DNA of 64,000 nt from Megamerina dolium (Eukaryota > Arthropoda > Insecta > Diptera > Megamerinidae), in the NCBI GenBank assembly GCA_963854835.1, contig OY978525.1:92842136-92906135 (forward strand), read 5' to 3'. Below the pieces are notes generated by a model. That model searched no databases. It had not been told where the DNA came from and saw only the letters and a list, made by a program, of their open reading frames with translations. Position 1 is the first letter of the stretch. Each line of letters begins with the position of its first letter. Made by a program: the position numbers and the translations under genes. This document shows, piece after piece, positions 24,601 to 41,218 of the stretch.

Positions 24601-25477
24601 ATTATGTATACATACATATGTATATGATGAATTACATACAAATATATGTAGAGGTTATATCGTTTTTATATGTGTTCATGATCGATTTCGTAATGCGCAA
24701 TTTATTTATATGTGTGTTCTTCTCGTGCTATGCAGCTGACAAGCCCCCCAATTATAACATATATATTTATGTACATACATATGAAAAAGTATATATGAAT
24801 AAGTACCCATATGTACTTATACAGTTATTGACTACAAAATAATATTTGATAAATTAAGATTAATTTGATAAGTAAAAAAATTAAAACTCATTATTAAAAT
24901 CAAATAAGTAAAATGAATATATTTTAAAGTGTTTTGTGACAAACCGTTAAAAAATGATATTTTTTACAAGTTTCCTGTCATTCATTTCATGTATTTTCAA
25001 TTAACTTTGTGCTCGTTTTTTGTCCACCACTGTATGCGGATAGTACATACACTAATTTATGTTCATTTGGTATTTTGATTTATTTTTGTACATTCGATGT
25101 AATTTCAAGTGACCATGTTTAAAAATAAATTCACGTGTTAATTTATTTTAGTTGCATATCTCTTGATCATGCAAAATTTTGAAGATGTATGTACTCATTT
25201 GACACAATGCAACAATATTTGGGATATTGTTTAGAGCTTGATCCAAAATAAACAAAATTGAAAGTATTTATTGTTTTACTCTTTATTTCAGTTACAAGTT
25301 GGTTATTTAAAAATTTATTTAATTATTTTTATGCCCATAATTAAAATTTTACTTTGACATCTTTAGCAAAGTTTTCGTTGTCAATATTTGTGAAAAGACT
25401 AAAATAATAGTATAACACTTGGTTGGAACTATGGCTTTGAAAAAAATTAGTGCATTAAAAATTTAGGAAAAAAAAAA
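21653..25477. other. upstream of the Itp coding exon, no gene recognised
   Basis: It probably includes the intron between the Itp coding exon and its unseen 5' noncoding exon. A minus-strand open frame at 22067-22288 has an acidic run (NDYDYDENNTD) but no family match. About 23380-23590 is less AT-rich than its surroundings and could be regulatory. Nothing else is supported. Confidence 0.35.
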
Positions 25478-25489
25478 AAATTATTTCTA

Positions 25490-25852
25490 TAAAATAAAAT
25501 AAATATGTGGCACTTTAAAGCCCCAAAGGGCTCATTGGCCGAGCTTCTCTTCCATTACTGTTGTGCGTCTTAAATTTTGGACAGTATCAGAATGGACCTA
25601 CTTATTTTAGCCGGTTCCGAACGGCAGAAAACTTGTGACATCACTTTGTCTGAGCTTTGTCACAGAGTTCTTTTTAGAAGCTTTTTCATGGCAAGTTGTT
25701 ACTGTCGGAAGAATTGCCAATTGCTTGCCGACAGGTGGGTACCATTCGAAAGAAAATTTTTTCGATATTAAATTTGTTATGCATCAGCCGGGTATTGAAC
25801 CACGACCTACAGATCAGAAGGCGAACACACTAACCACTGAGCTACGGCACCC
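25490..25852 (-). repeat. full-length SINE, tail type A, with target-site duplication
   Basis: This is a complete copy from the tRNA head (ending GCTACGGCACC on the plus strand) to the tail (TATGTGGCAC) and a short A/T-rich end. It is flanked by a perfect 12-bp duplication AAATTATTTCTA at 25478-25489 and 25853-25864, the signature of LINE-driven retroposition. Confidence 0.9.
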
Positions 25853-25877
25853 AAATTATTTCTACATACCATAAAAT

Positions 25878-26063
25878 AAGCTTCTAAAAGAACTCTGTGA
25901 CAAAGCTCAGAAAAAGTAATGTCACAAGTGTTCTGCCGTTCGGAACCGGTTAAAATAAGTAGGTCTAATACTGTCCAAAATTTAAGACGCACAACAGTAA
26001 TGGAAGAGAAGCTCGGCCAATGAGCCCTTTGGGGCTTTAAGTGCCTCATATTTATTTTATTTT
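25878..26063 (+). repeat. 5'-truncated SINE, tail type A, with target-site duplication
   Basis: It begins inside the SINE body (AAGCTTCTAAAAG) and runs to the type A tail, ending ATTTATTTTATTTT. It is flanked by an 11-bp duplication TACCATAAAAT at 25867-25877 and 26064-26074. The truncation is therefore from incomplete reverse transcription, not later loss. It lies head-on to the copy at 25490-25852, making an inverted pair. Confidence 0.88.
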
Positions 26064-26074
26064 TACCATAAAAT

Positions 26075-30499
<4,425 letters not shown>

Positions 30500-30580
30500 T
30501 AATAAGCTCTGTAACAAAATTCTGAAAAAGGTTATATCACAAGAGCTTCTCAGTTTGGAATCTGCCAATGGCTTTAAAAC
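30500..30580 (+). repeat. old SINE body fragment
   Basis: AGCTCTGTAACAAAATTCTG and the next 50 bases follow the SINE body (consensus AGCTCTGTGACAAAGCTCAG) with many changes. There is no head or tail. Confidence 0.5.
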
Positions 30581-31146
30581 TTTAAAATGAAACCTGACGT
30601 TTCCCCTTCTTGACATTTGCATTACCGCAAAGCTGGAATTTAAAGATTTAGTACAGAAATGAAATGAGATGCCACTATTCACACAAATATAATTTGTGTT
30701 GAATATGGATGGATGTAGTAAAATTTGTTTTACGAAACATGACAAGAGTTTTTGGGATATCTTTTTTAAAAATATATTGAGACATTCTAATCTAATTCTT
30801 CTCAGCCAAGCATCCAATATGTGTTATAGACTATTCCACAATTTGTGCTGAATAGCTGATTCCCAAGCGTATGTTTGCAATATATTAATAGAGTTTTAAT
30901 AACGTATTGATACATTGTGTAGTTACTTTTATAGTACTTTGCATTTTTGGATGCGCTGTTTGCCTTACTCTGCAAAAACAGTGGTACATTTTAGAACAGA
31001 ACATATTGTCAACGTTTTAATGGTTGCTATTAGGAACAAATCGCAATGTATTACTGCAAAGCAACATGTGTTTAAGTCACCCAATATATCCAATATACCA
31101 ATTTATCAAGTCACCCAACATACCAAAATAACAGTAGCAGTAACAA

Positions 31147-31205
31147 CTTGCCATGGAAAAGCTTTTCAAGCAAAGGAGGGCCTATAAGTGCCACATATTT
31201 ATTTT
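31147..31205 (+). repeat. SINE remnant with internal deletion
   Basis: CTTGCCATGGAAAAGCTT from the SINE body is followed after a short spacer by the type A tail TAAGTGCCACATATTTATTT. The roughly 180 bases normally between them are gone. Confidence 0.6.
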
Positions 31206-31215
31206 AATATTTTTC

Positions 31216-34200
31216 ATATCAAAATTTTGTTCATTTGAAGCGATAATCATAATTTTGGAGATATAAGTCCGGGGTTTCCCCACAATTTATTTCCCCTAAT
31301 AATAAACGTTTAAAGAGTTCTAAATCAACATAATAACTAAACAAATTTTGTTTAATATGAAAGTACCAGAGATATTATTTTTTATGGAAAACAACAAGCA
31401 ATGTCTTTCACGGATTTCATGATTTCAATTGCCGCTTTTTTTGCAAATTCCATTTCCAATATTCCAATGTTATCATGTTCGCCACAAAGAAACAAGTCTA
31501 ATGGTATTAAATATTTACAAATGTCGCGAAGGAACTAAGATACGTAAAGTTGTAGCAATGGGACACGAACTTTGATAAACAATATTGGCAAATCGTGGAC
31601 ATTGATGAGCGAACATTTGAGTGAACTAGATTAGATCCAAATTAGATCAAAAATAAATAAGATATCTTGTGCTAAAATTAATTAATCGTCTTTAATAAAA
31701 TCCATATAAAAGTAGGCCTTCCGTCTAATCCTAAGTAGATGAATAAACTGTGAGAAGAAAAGGTCGGCCAAGGTTCTTCGTAGCTGTTAGAGTATGTTAC
31801 AGTTATTTACACATTACTGAATCGTTTCTATTTTCTATTGTTCACATAAGTATTTATTTCAGTTTATTTCTATTTGACTGGTACTGCTACTTTTAGAAGG
31901 TAACAATAAAAAAAGAAAAAAAAAGGAGTTCAAAACCATGACACAACGATAGCATATCAAATATAAAAAAATAAATAAACAAGGCGTAAAATAATCATAA
32001 TCATGTAAACTGTTGTTTTTGTTGCTGTTGTTTTTTCCCCTGTCCAAGTAATTAGTTAGTAGACAGTGGAATAAACTACAAAGTTGCATGTATTTAGGTC
32101 TTGCTACATGAAACAAACTATGTATAGAAATAAATATAAGTATATATAATATGCTAGAAATATCTACACAAATGCATAATTACTGATATGTAAGGTAAAT
32201 GTATTGTCTCATACATGTAAGTGTTTAACAATTGTTTTATGGGTTGTTGCAAATGATGGTGAAAGAAAATAAGTTACACTTTTCGCAAATTAAATAGAAA
32301 GAAAAAACAAAATAAAAATAAAGCAAGAAACTATAAACATAATACAAACACACATACACACACTTAGGTATACAACATCTTATGCTTGGCTAAGCATACA
32401 AATGGGTACTATTTATATGTATGTATAAAAATATATATATATTTTTTTATTCATATGCATGATGGTGGCATTCATTACAGTCATCCATTCATAGTAAGTT
32501 TATATTTTCTAAGCAAGACTATCTATGTATGTGGTACATATGTTTGAATGTATCTACATACCATTTATGCATGTATGTATGTATGTAGTATGTAAAACAT
32601 AGATATTATATGTTTTAAGATCATTATGTATGTATGCTTGCATATGTATACATGTAATAAGCAAGCAGAAAAACTAAGAAAGCAACAATTTATTCAGCGA
32701 CAAGACAACAAGACAAGATATTTTAGACTGTAGACTGCTTGGTACCAGCATCATCACCATCGTCAACAGTAAAAATAGCAAAAAAAAAAAAACAAAACAA
32801 CAAGTAACAGCAATCATATATTTATGTATGCATATGTTTGGACACACATGTATTCAGACATACATTTATGAGCGCTATGTATTCAAGTCAGCAATATAAT
32901 GGGTTTCTTTTTTTTTCATACTTGCTTGTTCTCTATTTTTTTTCCCGCTCACTATGTGTGCAAGTATTTCAAATAATAACAATAAAAATGAAGCCTATCA
33001 TGGTATGCATATTAATAGTAATCAAATCATAGTATTAATATATTTATATATTATATTGCATAGAGATAGCCGGCCAGTCAGCTTGCCGATAAAAATGAAA
33101 ATTTAAATATTGCGATCAATGCTCTTGATCATCATCACTATGAATCGTACCGTACGTAAGCTATTTCCAAGGCATGGCGGTATGGTACTATCGAACGAGT
33201 AGTACTTTGTTCATAATTTTCATAGCCAGAGCTTATAGTATTGTTAAATATAATGTGACAAGTAGAGACCGTAATGATGGTGGTCCATGGTTACTGCTGT
33301 CATCAATGGCATTAAATACATTTATAATATACTCGTACATCTACCATGTTGATGTCGATGATCAGTTTTGCCATTCAACAAATTGGCTTGAATTTATAAG
33401 TATGTGCTACGCTCGTTGTTGGCCTGACTATCAAGTTGAATGGATGGGTGGCACTATAATGTTAATGGATGGAAATTTGCTGGTTACTGGTGCAGAGAAA
33501 ATAATTGGTGATTTAATTGCTGCAGCATGACGATGATAGATTACTTAGTATCATTTTCCGCATACATAGTATATATGTACATACTATACATTTGTATATT
33601 TCTTTTACTTGAGGTGTATTTATATATATTTATATAAAGGGTGTCACGACAAGGTTTTTGCAAAACTCTTCCATAAATTAATTGATGGTATGTGACTGTG
33701 ATATTTCTGCCTTGTCGTATATACATAAATTCGCCTGTTTTTAGTTTTATTTTAAACATTGAAAGGCATCTTTGTAGATACTCCTTTTGTTTTCGGAAGC
33801 AACTACTTCGATCTATTCCGAAATGAACCCCACCATCATTTACACATATTTAATAACTGATAAAATTATCGATACAGAAAAAGGCTAGTACCACTACCAT
33901 CACTATTTTGCAAGCAAAGTCTACCATAAATTGTATGGGGGCTGAACAAATTTTTTGCTAATTCCTAAGACAAATCTTCTCAGAAAACAAACACCCTTTT
34001 AGTATGTTGATTGTATGTGCATAGTATGTATGGTAAGCATAATTTGTAATGGTGGTCTTTAGAAAAGCGGATGATAACTTTGTTCAATGAGATCTTTTTC
34101 TTTTTTTTTTTTTAATTTTTTTAATTGCTTTGCTGTTTTTATATTTTCTTGACAGAGCAGTTAACTCTTTAAATTACTCAGTGATTATATATGCATTTGG

Positions 34201-34395
34201 GTGGTATAGTCATTTGCAATAAATACTATGTATGTATGTGTTTACATTGTATAAGTTTGAGCGTATGCAATTAATTTTGTATTGGTAAGTAATTGGAAAT
34301 ATTTCCGATAATAAACATTTTGTTTCAAAAGCAATTTCTTCTAAAAGTTGTGATTAAATTGAAGGTTTTATTTAGCATAGTTAGAATGATCCGAT
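31216..34395. other. noncoding or unassigned
   Basis: No recognised gene. A plus-strand open frame at 33174-33530 (118 codons) lies in less AT-rich DNA but has no known domain. A segment at 33636-34000 begins AAAGGGTGT and ends ACACCCTTTT, possibly a small element with 9-bp inverted ends. Confidence 0.3.
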
Positions 34396-35325
34396 TTAGG
34401 TCAAAAATGCGCCGTTTTGTTCGAAAACTTGTTGCCATTTTGAAGGTAATTTCATAATGCCACTCTCATAGAAACCCTCGTCCCTATTGGCAAAAAACTG
34501 GGACTGTCGATTTTCACAAGCTTCTCTTGAGGCGAATTTTGCACCAGCAAAATCATAGACATAGACAGGAACAGGTACTAATCACTTGTTTATAGGTCCG
34601 GACTATAAGGTGGATGCAAAAGAATCTCCCCACCAAGCTCCAGGAGCTTCTGGCAAGTCACTATCGATGTGTGTGGCCTGGCGTTGTCCGCTTCTTTGCA
34701 ATTGCTTCCTTCAGACGGCCCAATTGTTGACAGTACAGATCCGAATTAAGAGTTTAGCCATAGGGGAGCAGCTCATAGTAGATAATTTCCCTGTCAATAG
34801 CACCAAACACATAGCAAAACCTTCCTGACCGTCAATCCTGGCTTGACCACCATTTGTGCCGGTCACCGCGATTTGATCAATACCGTTTTTACTTGACGTT
34901 GTCGTAAGTGACCCACTTTTCATCACCAGTAACCATCCGCTTCAGAAATGGATCGATTTTGGTGAGATTCAGTAGCGATTCACAGATGGAAATTCGGTCC
35001 ATGAGGTTTTTTTGCATACACGCAAAACTGTTTTTTGTGCAATGTTTAGCTCCTGAGCAATAGAAACAGTGCTTGCATGATGGTCAGACTCGAAGATTTC
35101 CATTATTTTATCGATTTTTTCGACAATTGGCCTTCCAGAGCGTGGTGCATCTTTGACATCAAAATAACCGGAACGGAATCGACGAAACTAAAATTGCACG
35201 TGATTGGCTGTTACAGTATCAGGACCATAAACACTATTCACATTTTCAGCCGTCTGGCTTGCGTTTTCGCCTTTATAGAAGAAAAACTGTAAAATATGGC
35301 GTATTTTCTCTTTACTGGTGTCCAT
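34396..35325 (-). pseudogene. mariner transposase pseudogene, mellifera-type
   Basis: On the minus strand the reading starts MDTSKEKIRHILQFFFYKGE at 35325 and continues with GENASQTAENV, APRSGRPIVEKIDKI, VTGDEKWVTYDN, REIIYYELLPYG and ENRQSQFFANRDEGF. It ends near NGAFLT at 34396. A premature TAG lies at 35188-35190 and several more stops follow. The segment with the second catalytic Asp (about 34660-34710) is deleted, and the third lies in HPPYSPDL followed by a stop. It is dead. Clear terminal repeats were not found. Confidence 0.85.
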
Positions 35326-35948
35326 TTTCGACGCATGCTCAAACAAACTGAGTCATGTAATCACAAAACTGCCTGAAAAGTTTATTTAGCACGAAATCCT
35401 ATTTTTTTAACGCCGTGTAGGGTAACCCGATCGCACTTATACAACACAAGATATAGATTACTAAAGCCATTATTGGCAAAATAATGGATTTCCATTTACT
35501 ACACCATATATATATGTACAAATTAAGTGTTTTCGAACCCAAAAATGCATTTAAAATTATGAATAAACTCTGTATTACTACTCTGAGATATAATGTAACT
35601 AGTGTTTCACCCCTCAGAAGCGACTAACATAAATAAGGTGTATTTTAATGTTGGTTTAAATTCAATACATGTTCATTGAATAAAAAATATATTAAATCTC
35701 TTTTATACAAAGATGGCATAATGCATTTTAATTGTCAAAATATATTCGAAAAATGTGTAATATCTCCTAAAAAAATTAATATGAAATTTTGATATGAATT
35801 CCATGAAACAACAACAATAATTTTTTTTGGTAATGAATACGTAGATAGTGATTCGCTTAAGTAAAGTCAATATTTTAAGCACATTTGTAACATTTACGTC
35901 AATGCACATGAGATTTCACAATGATAAACATGCTCATAGATACATAAA

Positions 35949-36052
<104 letters not shown>

Positions 36053-37381
36053 AATATAATATGTCATCAGAAAGAGTAGGTAAGTAATTAAAATGAATTA
36101 TAAGATTTTCAAAGTTTATTATTCTATCTCTAATATTATCTTTTCATTACGAAAACATTTAAAAATAGTACATTTTTATTGCAAAAAATGTGCAAAATAA
36201 TCGTTAGTATTATGAAATCTCTATAATAAGCCATTATGCTTAGCACGTATGTAAATACATACTTGAACACGTATAAGAAAACATTATTATCTTAATTCAT
36301 ATGTATATGTATGTACATATATCCTATGATTATTTAATTTTTCAACATTTTTATTGTGGCATATAAATTTGTATAGAGTTGCAAAAACTTTGTAACATTC
36401 AAAGGTAACTATCATGTCATCATTAGATTTAAAAATGAATACACTTCGGTTATCGCGTACAAATAATAATATAGGTAAATTTTTCATATGATTTTTAAAG
36501 ATCACGATCGACCTTGGATGTCAAATTTAAACTTTGTTAGCAGAAGTTTAATAATGTGCGCTTTTTTAAAAGTGAGTGCGTTTTACATGGTGCTTGCATT
36601 GAGGTCCCCATATTCTTTTTATGAAATAATTAGCAGATTTTTGGCAATCACAGTATGAAATAAAAAAAAAAAGGTTCTTAATAAATATTATGAATCATAT
36701 GTAAATATGTTCCATAATAATTTGAATTTATGATGATTCTATTTTGTTTAGATTTTATACTAATAAGCAATTCTACTATATTTTGAAAGAGACATTAAAA
36801 AGAAAATACTTCTTTTCTTCTTGTATCACTAAATCAATTCATTGAACATAAATTTGACGCATTTATTATTTAGCTAAATGAAAAAGTAATTAAAGAAGGC
36901 TATAATTTACAAAGTGAGAGTATTCAGGAAGACTTAATTATATTCTGAAACCGAAAAGAAGTGAATTCGTATGTGGAAGTACATAAAACAGTGGGCGGAG
37001 TATGTCGATTCTTTGTAAATTAAATCTACTTTAGCGTCTGATTATAAATATTGAGCTTGTATGGCAGGTTATTTTATTTTGAATATTTATTTAAGAATCT
37101 CTTAATACATTCTAAAGAATAAAATAAGGTTGCTTTATTTTGAAGACTTCTTTAAGAAAATATTTGTTTTTTTTTTGTCTGCGCAAAGTTTTTTCAGATG
37201 GTGTATTGAATCCAAATGAGATGTTACTACTGCAAAAATGTTAATATACAGTTATTGGTATTCATGGAGTAGCTCCCATTTAGTTTATTTCAATGCATTA
37301 TAACTTTAAATAAAAAATACCTACTTACATTTTTTCATTTAATTATGAACGTATTGAAATTAAGTAATAAATAGCCGTGGT

Positions 37382-37756
37382 TTTATTCGAAAACTCGCTA
37401 TCTCTGTACCAATAAAAAGCCATAAATTCTATGTTTCCTAAACAGAGTTGATTCGATTTTTACTTTATCTATTTATAAATTTAAAATAGCACAAATTCAA
37501 ATTATTTAATTGATTAAATGTACCAAAAATAATTAAATTATCTCTAATTTTCCTTTTAGTTTTAGTTATAATATTTTTTTACATTTAAATAAATAGATAT
37601 TGATAAGTAACATCACTGTAAAGTAAAAAAAATGGAAGTAATTGGCAGCACTGAACTTAACGAGTATACATAGATTTTGAGCATCTATAGTTATACTCGT
37701 TGCTGTTGTTTGGCCATATATTTATCGGTGCCAGCTAAGTGCAAATGTCGAATAAA
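37382..37756. mobile_element. MITE-like element, copy 2
   Basis: It starts TTTATTCGAAAACTCGC and ends ATGTCGAATAAA, with the same internal phrases as the copy at 13302-13660. The interiors are otherwise diverged, implying an old family. Confidence 0.45.
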
Positions 37757-38339
37757 ATAATATATGAAAAACTATTTACCTATAGATATTGATATATTTT
37801 TTATATATATGTATATGAATGTGTAAATAACTTTGATCGAGTATTCAAATGATTTATTTCAATTATATCACACTATTTTTACGACAAGTAAATACCAAGT
37901 ACTTGTGTTGAAAAAACAAAAGTAAGAATTCAAGTAAAAAAATACGCGCACAACTTTGTTGGTAACTCAAACTGAAATGAAATGACTTAAATTGTAAAAA
38001 TGTTTCCCACCCACTCTATCATCTTGAAAAACATCTCCATTATAATCAGTTCAATCGATAATATCTAGCACAAACCGCATTGCGATATATTGTCTCACAT
38101 CGTTGTTAGAGTATTGTGATATCTATTAAGTGGTCGTCGACTGAATTGTTTGGTTGGTTAATCTCAAATCAAACATGCTTATCTTAAAAACAAATAAAAA
38201 ATAACATCATAATATGTATAATAGCAAATAGCATACTAACAACAAAACAATAAAAAAAAATAAAAAAAAATAAAAAAATAATAAACCTCATAAATAAGAT
38301 TGTACATTAAGTAAAATGAATTGAGCAACAAGTGTAAAG

Positions 38340-38415
38340 ATGATGGCAACCGATAGCAACAGCGGTGGCGGTGACGGTGATGTTGATAATGTCGACGACG
38401 ACGACACTGAGTCTG
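38340..38415 (+). CDS. candidate first coding exon, acidic N-terminus
   Basis: An ATGATG preceded by AAAG opens MMATDSNSGGGDGDV, then DNVDDDDTES, before a possible donor G|GTAATA at 38416. It is richer in GC than its surroundings, and Gly/Asp/Ser-rich starts are common in fly proteins. Against it: the sequence is partly a GAC/GGT simple repeat, the donor is weak, and no next exon is identified. I do not recognise the protein. Treat as a hypothesis. Confidence 0.22.
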
Positions 38416-40923
38416 GTAATATTCATTTACTACATACGATTACGACTACTTGTATATGCAATACAAATAATATATTGTGTAAAGTTATTCTGCTTCACTG
38501 CCGCTGATACTGCTGCCGAATAGAGTGAATAGAGTTGAAAAACACAAAAAAAAAAAAAAATGGACAACATGTTGCTTGAATATTGTAAACAGATGCGTAA
38601 GAGAATTACGTATGCAATGTATATACGCATTTAGTTAAAATGAGATAGAGCGGAAGGAGAAGCGGTATATTGAGTGAGAGAGACATCATGTCGTATACGT
38701 GTTATGAATTACATTACGATCAACTATCCATAGGAATTTTTCTACTAACTATCTAAAAAAAATAAAAATGCATAACATTACAATCGCATCATCGGATCAC
38801 ATCATAATATATAGTCGTGTGTGTGTGTGTGTGTGTGTGTGCTGAATCAAGACTTGAATGAAAAATGAACAAAAACAATTACATACACATTTTATTTGTG
38901 CAACCAGTTCAATTCACGCTCATGGCAAAATGTTGTATATTTGATTGATTTCTTCATGCGCATGAGCCCCGCCCAAATGACAATATTTCGCCTGCGCATG
39001 TACACTAACTGTCACTAGTATATAGCAGGTATATAACGATGATGGAGGATGATGCACTCTAAAGCGAAATTTTTGCGTTGCTAAGAATATACATTTTATT
39101 ATTTAACAATATTTTAACTATAATGTTTTCTTCAATTAATTTATGTACGGGAAGCAAAGCGACTTATTGTCTGCGCAATACACTAGCTGTTGATTTGTAG
39201 GTACACATACATATATTTGTTGTTACAACAGCGATTGTTGTTTTGTTAGCTCTGACTGATGGTAATCTGTTTGTTTGACAGCCAAGCAGGCAGCCAGCAG
39301 ACAACCATATACGAGTACATGCGCAGATATAGTAAGCATACGGACGAAACCAATTTCATCTCCACCAACAGCTAACTAACAACAAGGTGAACTGGAAAAT
39401 CAAGTATAAATATATGTTGAAGTACATGAGAGTGTGTGTGGTATTTTGTGCAACATAATGCAGCTACTGTTGTATTGCATGCTATATATAGGTACATCGT
39501 ATGACTATGCATTTTTAACTGTTGCACCACTTGCTTGCTTTGTACGAGTACAATAATTAAGCCGCATTCAATTTTAGCACTCGCTGAACACTCGTCGAAC
39601 GTCGTTGCTCACCGCTGTCCTCATCATCATTATCATCATCATCATCATCATTATCATCATCACTATTGTCGTCACTGTAGCTTATATTTAGTTGTAACAA
39701 TATGTGAAACGATCATCGCATGTTGGATGGGTGTTTAGCCAGCCAGTTGGGCGACTACCGCGACTCATTTCAAAAAAAAAAAGATAAATACATATACAGT
39801 ATTTCTAAGATCGTTCATAGATAAATATACATTATATGTAGATATGTTGTATGTGTGAACAATGTACAATATACAATGACGCATTTACAAGTGAATTTTA
39901 TAAATATTGTAGTTTACTTATATACTCATATGATTGCATATGTATGTATGTGCATGTTTGAAGTGGTACACGAGCATGAATGTATACTATATTTGCCTTT
40001 TTTTTGTGTGGCAATTGGAATTTTATTAGTTTAATTGAAAGCAAAACAAATTTTTTCCTCACTATAAATTTTGTATTTTTTTTTTAAATAACTTGTTTAA
40101 ACTAGTTTTGATAAAATGTTAGATATATACATATATTCAGCTATATATTGATGAGAATGTGTTGAAATGTAATATATATTTTTGTATAGGTATTTGGAAG
40201 GTATAATTAGACTAGGTGCAATGGCGCAGAAATATATCCTTCTATAGATTTCCTTTTCTAAGAAATGTTACAGTCACAAAAGAAACCATGCTCTCTTGTT
40301 TCATATAATATGAAATTGATAAAAAATAAATCACAAAATTCTTACATAGAAATTAACATTTGTTCGAGTAGCTCAAAAATATTTTGGAATTTATATGCGT
40401 ACATTTTTATTGAAGTGAAATCTAGTCTTTACATATTCAACAAGCATATGACAAGTTGGTTTAAATGAATCTATTTAAATTCCATCAACTTCAATACAAC
40501 ATACTTTTGCTATGTGCTATACATATTCACATATTTATCGATGTGCATTGAATACATAATTGTTCAGACTTTTATACATCTCGATTATAAATATGTACAT
40601 AAATCGAGTTCATGGGCGAGCAGTGAACGTATCTACAATACATAGATGTATTGTAGTAATTTCAGGCAGTCAGTTAGCAAATTTGTTCATTTGCTAAACT
40701 GCATTGTTGTTACAAATTTATCATTGTATACATCGTATACATAGTACAATTATATGTATGTATGTGTTCCCTTCTCATTTGTTGTCATAACTATTGCATG
40801 CATTAAACGATGCAACAATGTGCAAAGTGATATTATTCAGTTTAGCCGTAATCACATTCCAGCTAGGGTTTATTGTATAGCAAAAAGCTATATTTTATGA
40901 ATTTTATGAAACATATATAATAA
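38416..40923. other. noncoding, several GC-richer islands
   Basis: About 38930-39400 is noticeably less AT-rich (GCGCATGAGCCCCGCCC, CAGGCAGCCAGCAGACAACC) and could be promoter, enhancer or untranslated exon. (GT)n lies at 38817-38841 and (ATC)n at about 39621-39661. No protein is supported. Confidence 0.3.
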
Positions 40924-41218
40924 GTGGGTGCCGTAGCTCAGTGGTTAGTGTGTTCGCCTTCTGATCTGTGGGTCGTGGTTCAATTCCCGGCTGATGCATA
41001 ACAAATTTAATATCGATAAGATTTTTCTTTCGAATGGTACCCACCTGCCGGCAATCAATTGGCAATTCTTCCGACAGTAACAACTTGCCATGAAAAAGCT
41101 TCTAAAAAGTAGGTCCCTTCTAATACTGTCCAAATTTAAGACGCACAACAGTAATGGAAGAGAAGCTCGGCCAATGAGCCCTTTGGGGCTTTAAGAGCCA
41201 CATATTTATTTATTTATA
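40924..41218 (+). repeat. SINE, tail type A, internal deletion
   Basis: The head starts GTGGGTGCCGTAG with the A box at 40934-40944 and the B box at 40977-40987. The tail is type A, ending in ATTT repeats. About 75 bases of the body, between AAGCTTCTAAA and AGTAGGTCCC, are missing compared with other copies. Confidence 0.88.

Noticed and set aside
33636..34000. Small transposon with AAAGGGTGT ends
   Set aside because: Only nine bases match and no second copy or target duplication was seen; this could be chance.
40924..40990. tRNA gene
   Set aside because: The A and B boxes are good, but the acceptor and anticodon stems do not pair properly, and the sequence continues into the SINE body shared by all copies. 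It is a SINE head, not a functional tRNA. The same holds at 159, 25852, 47314, 47960 and 48604.
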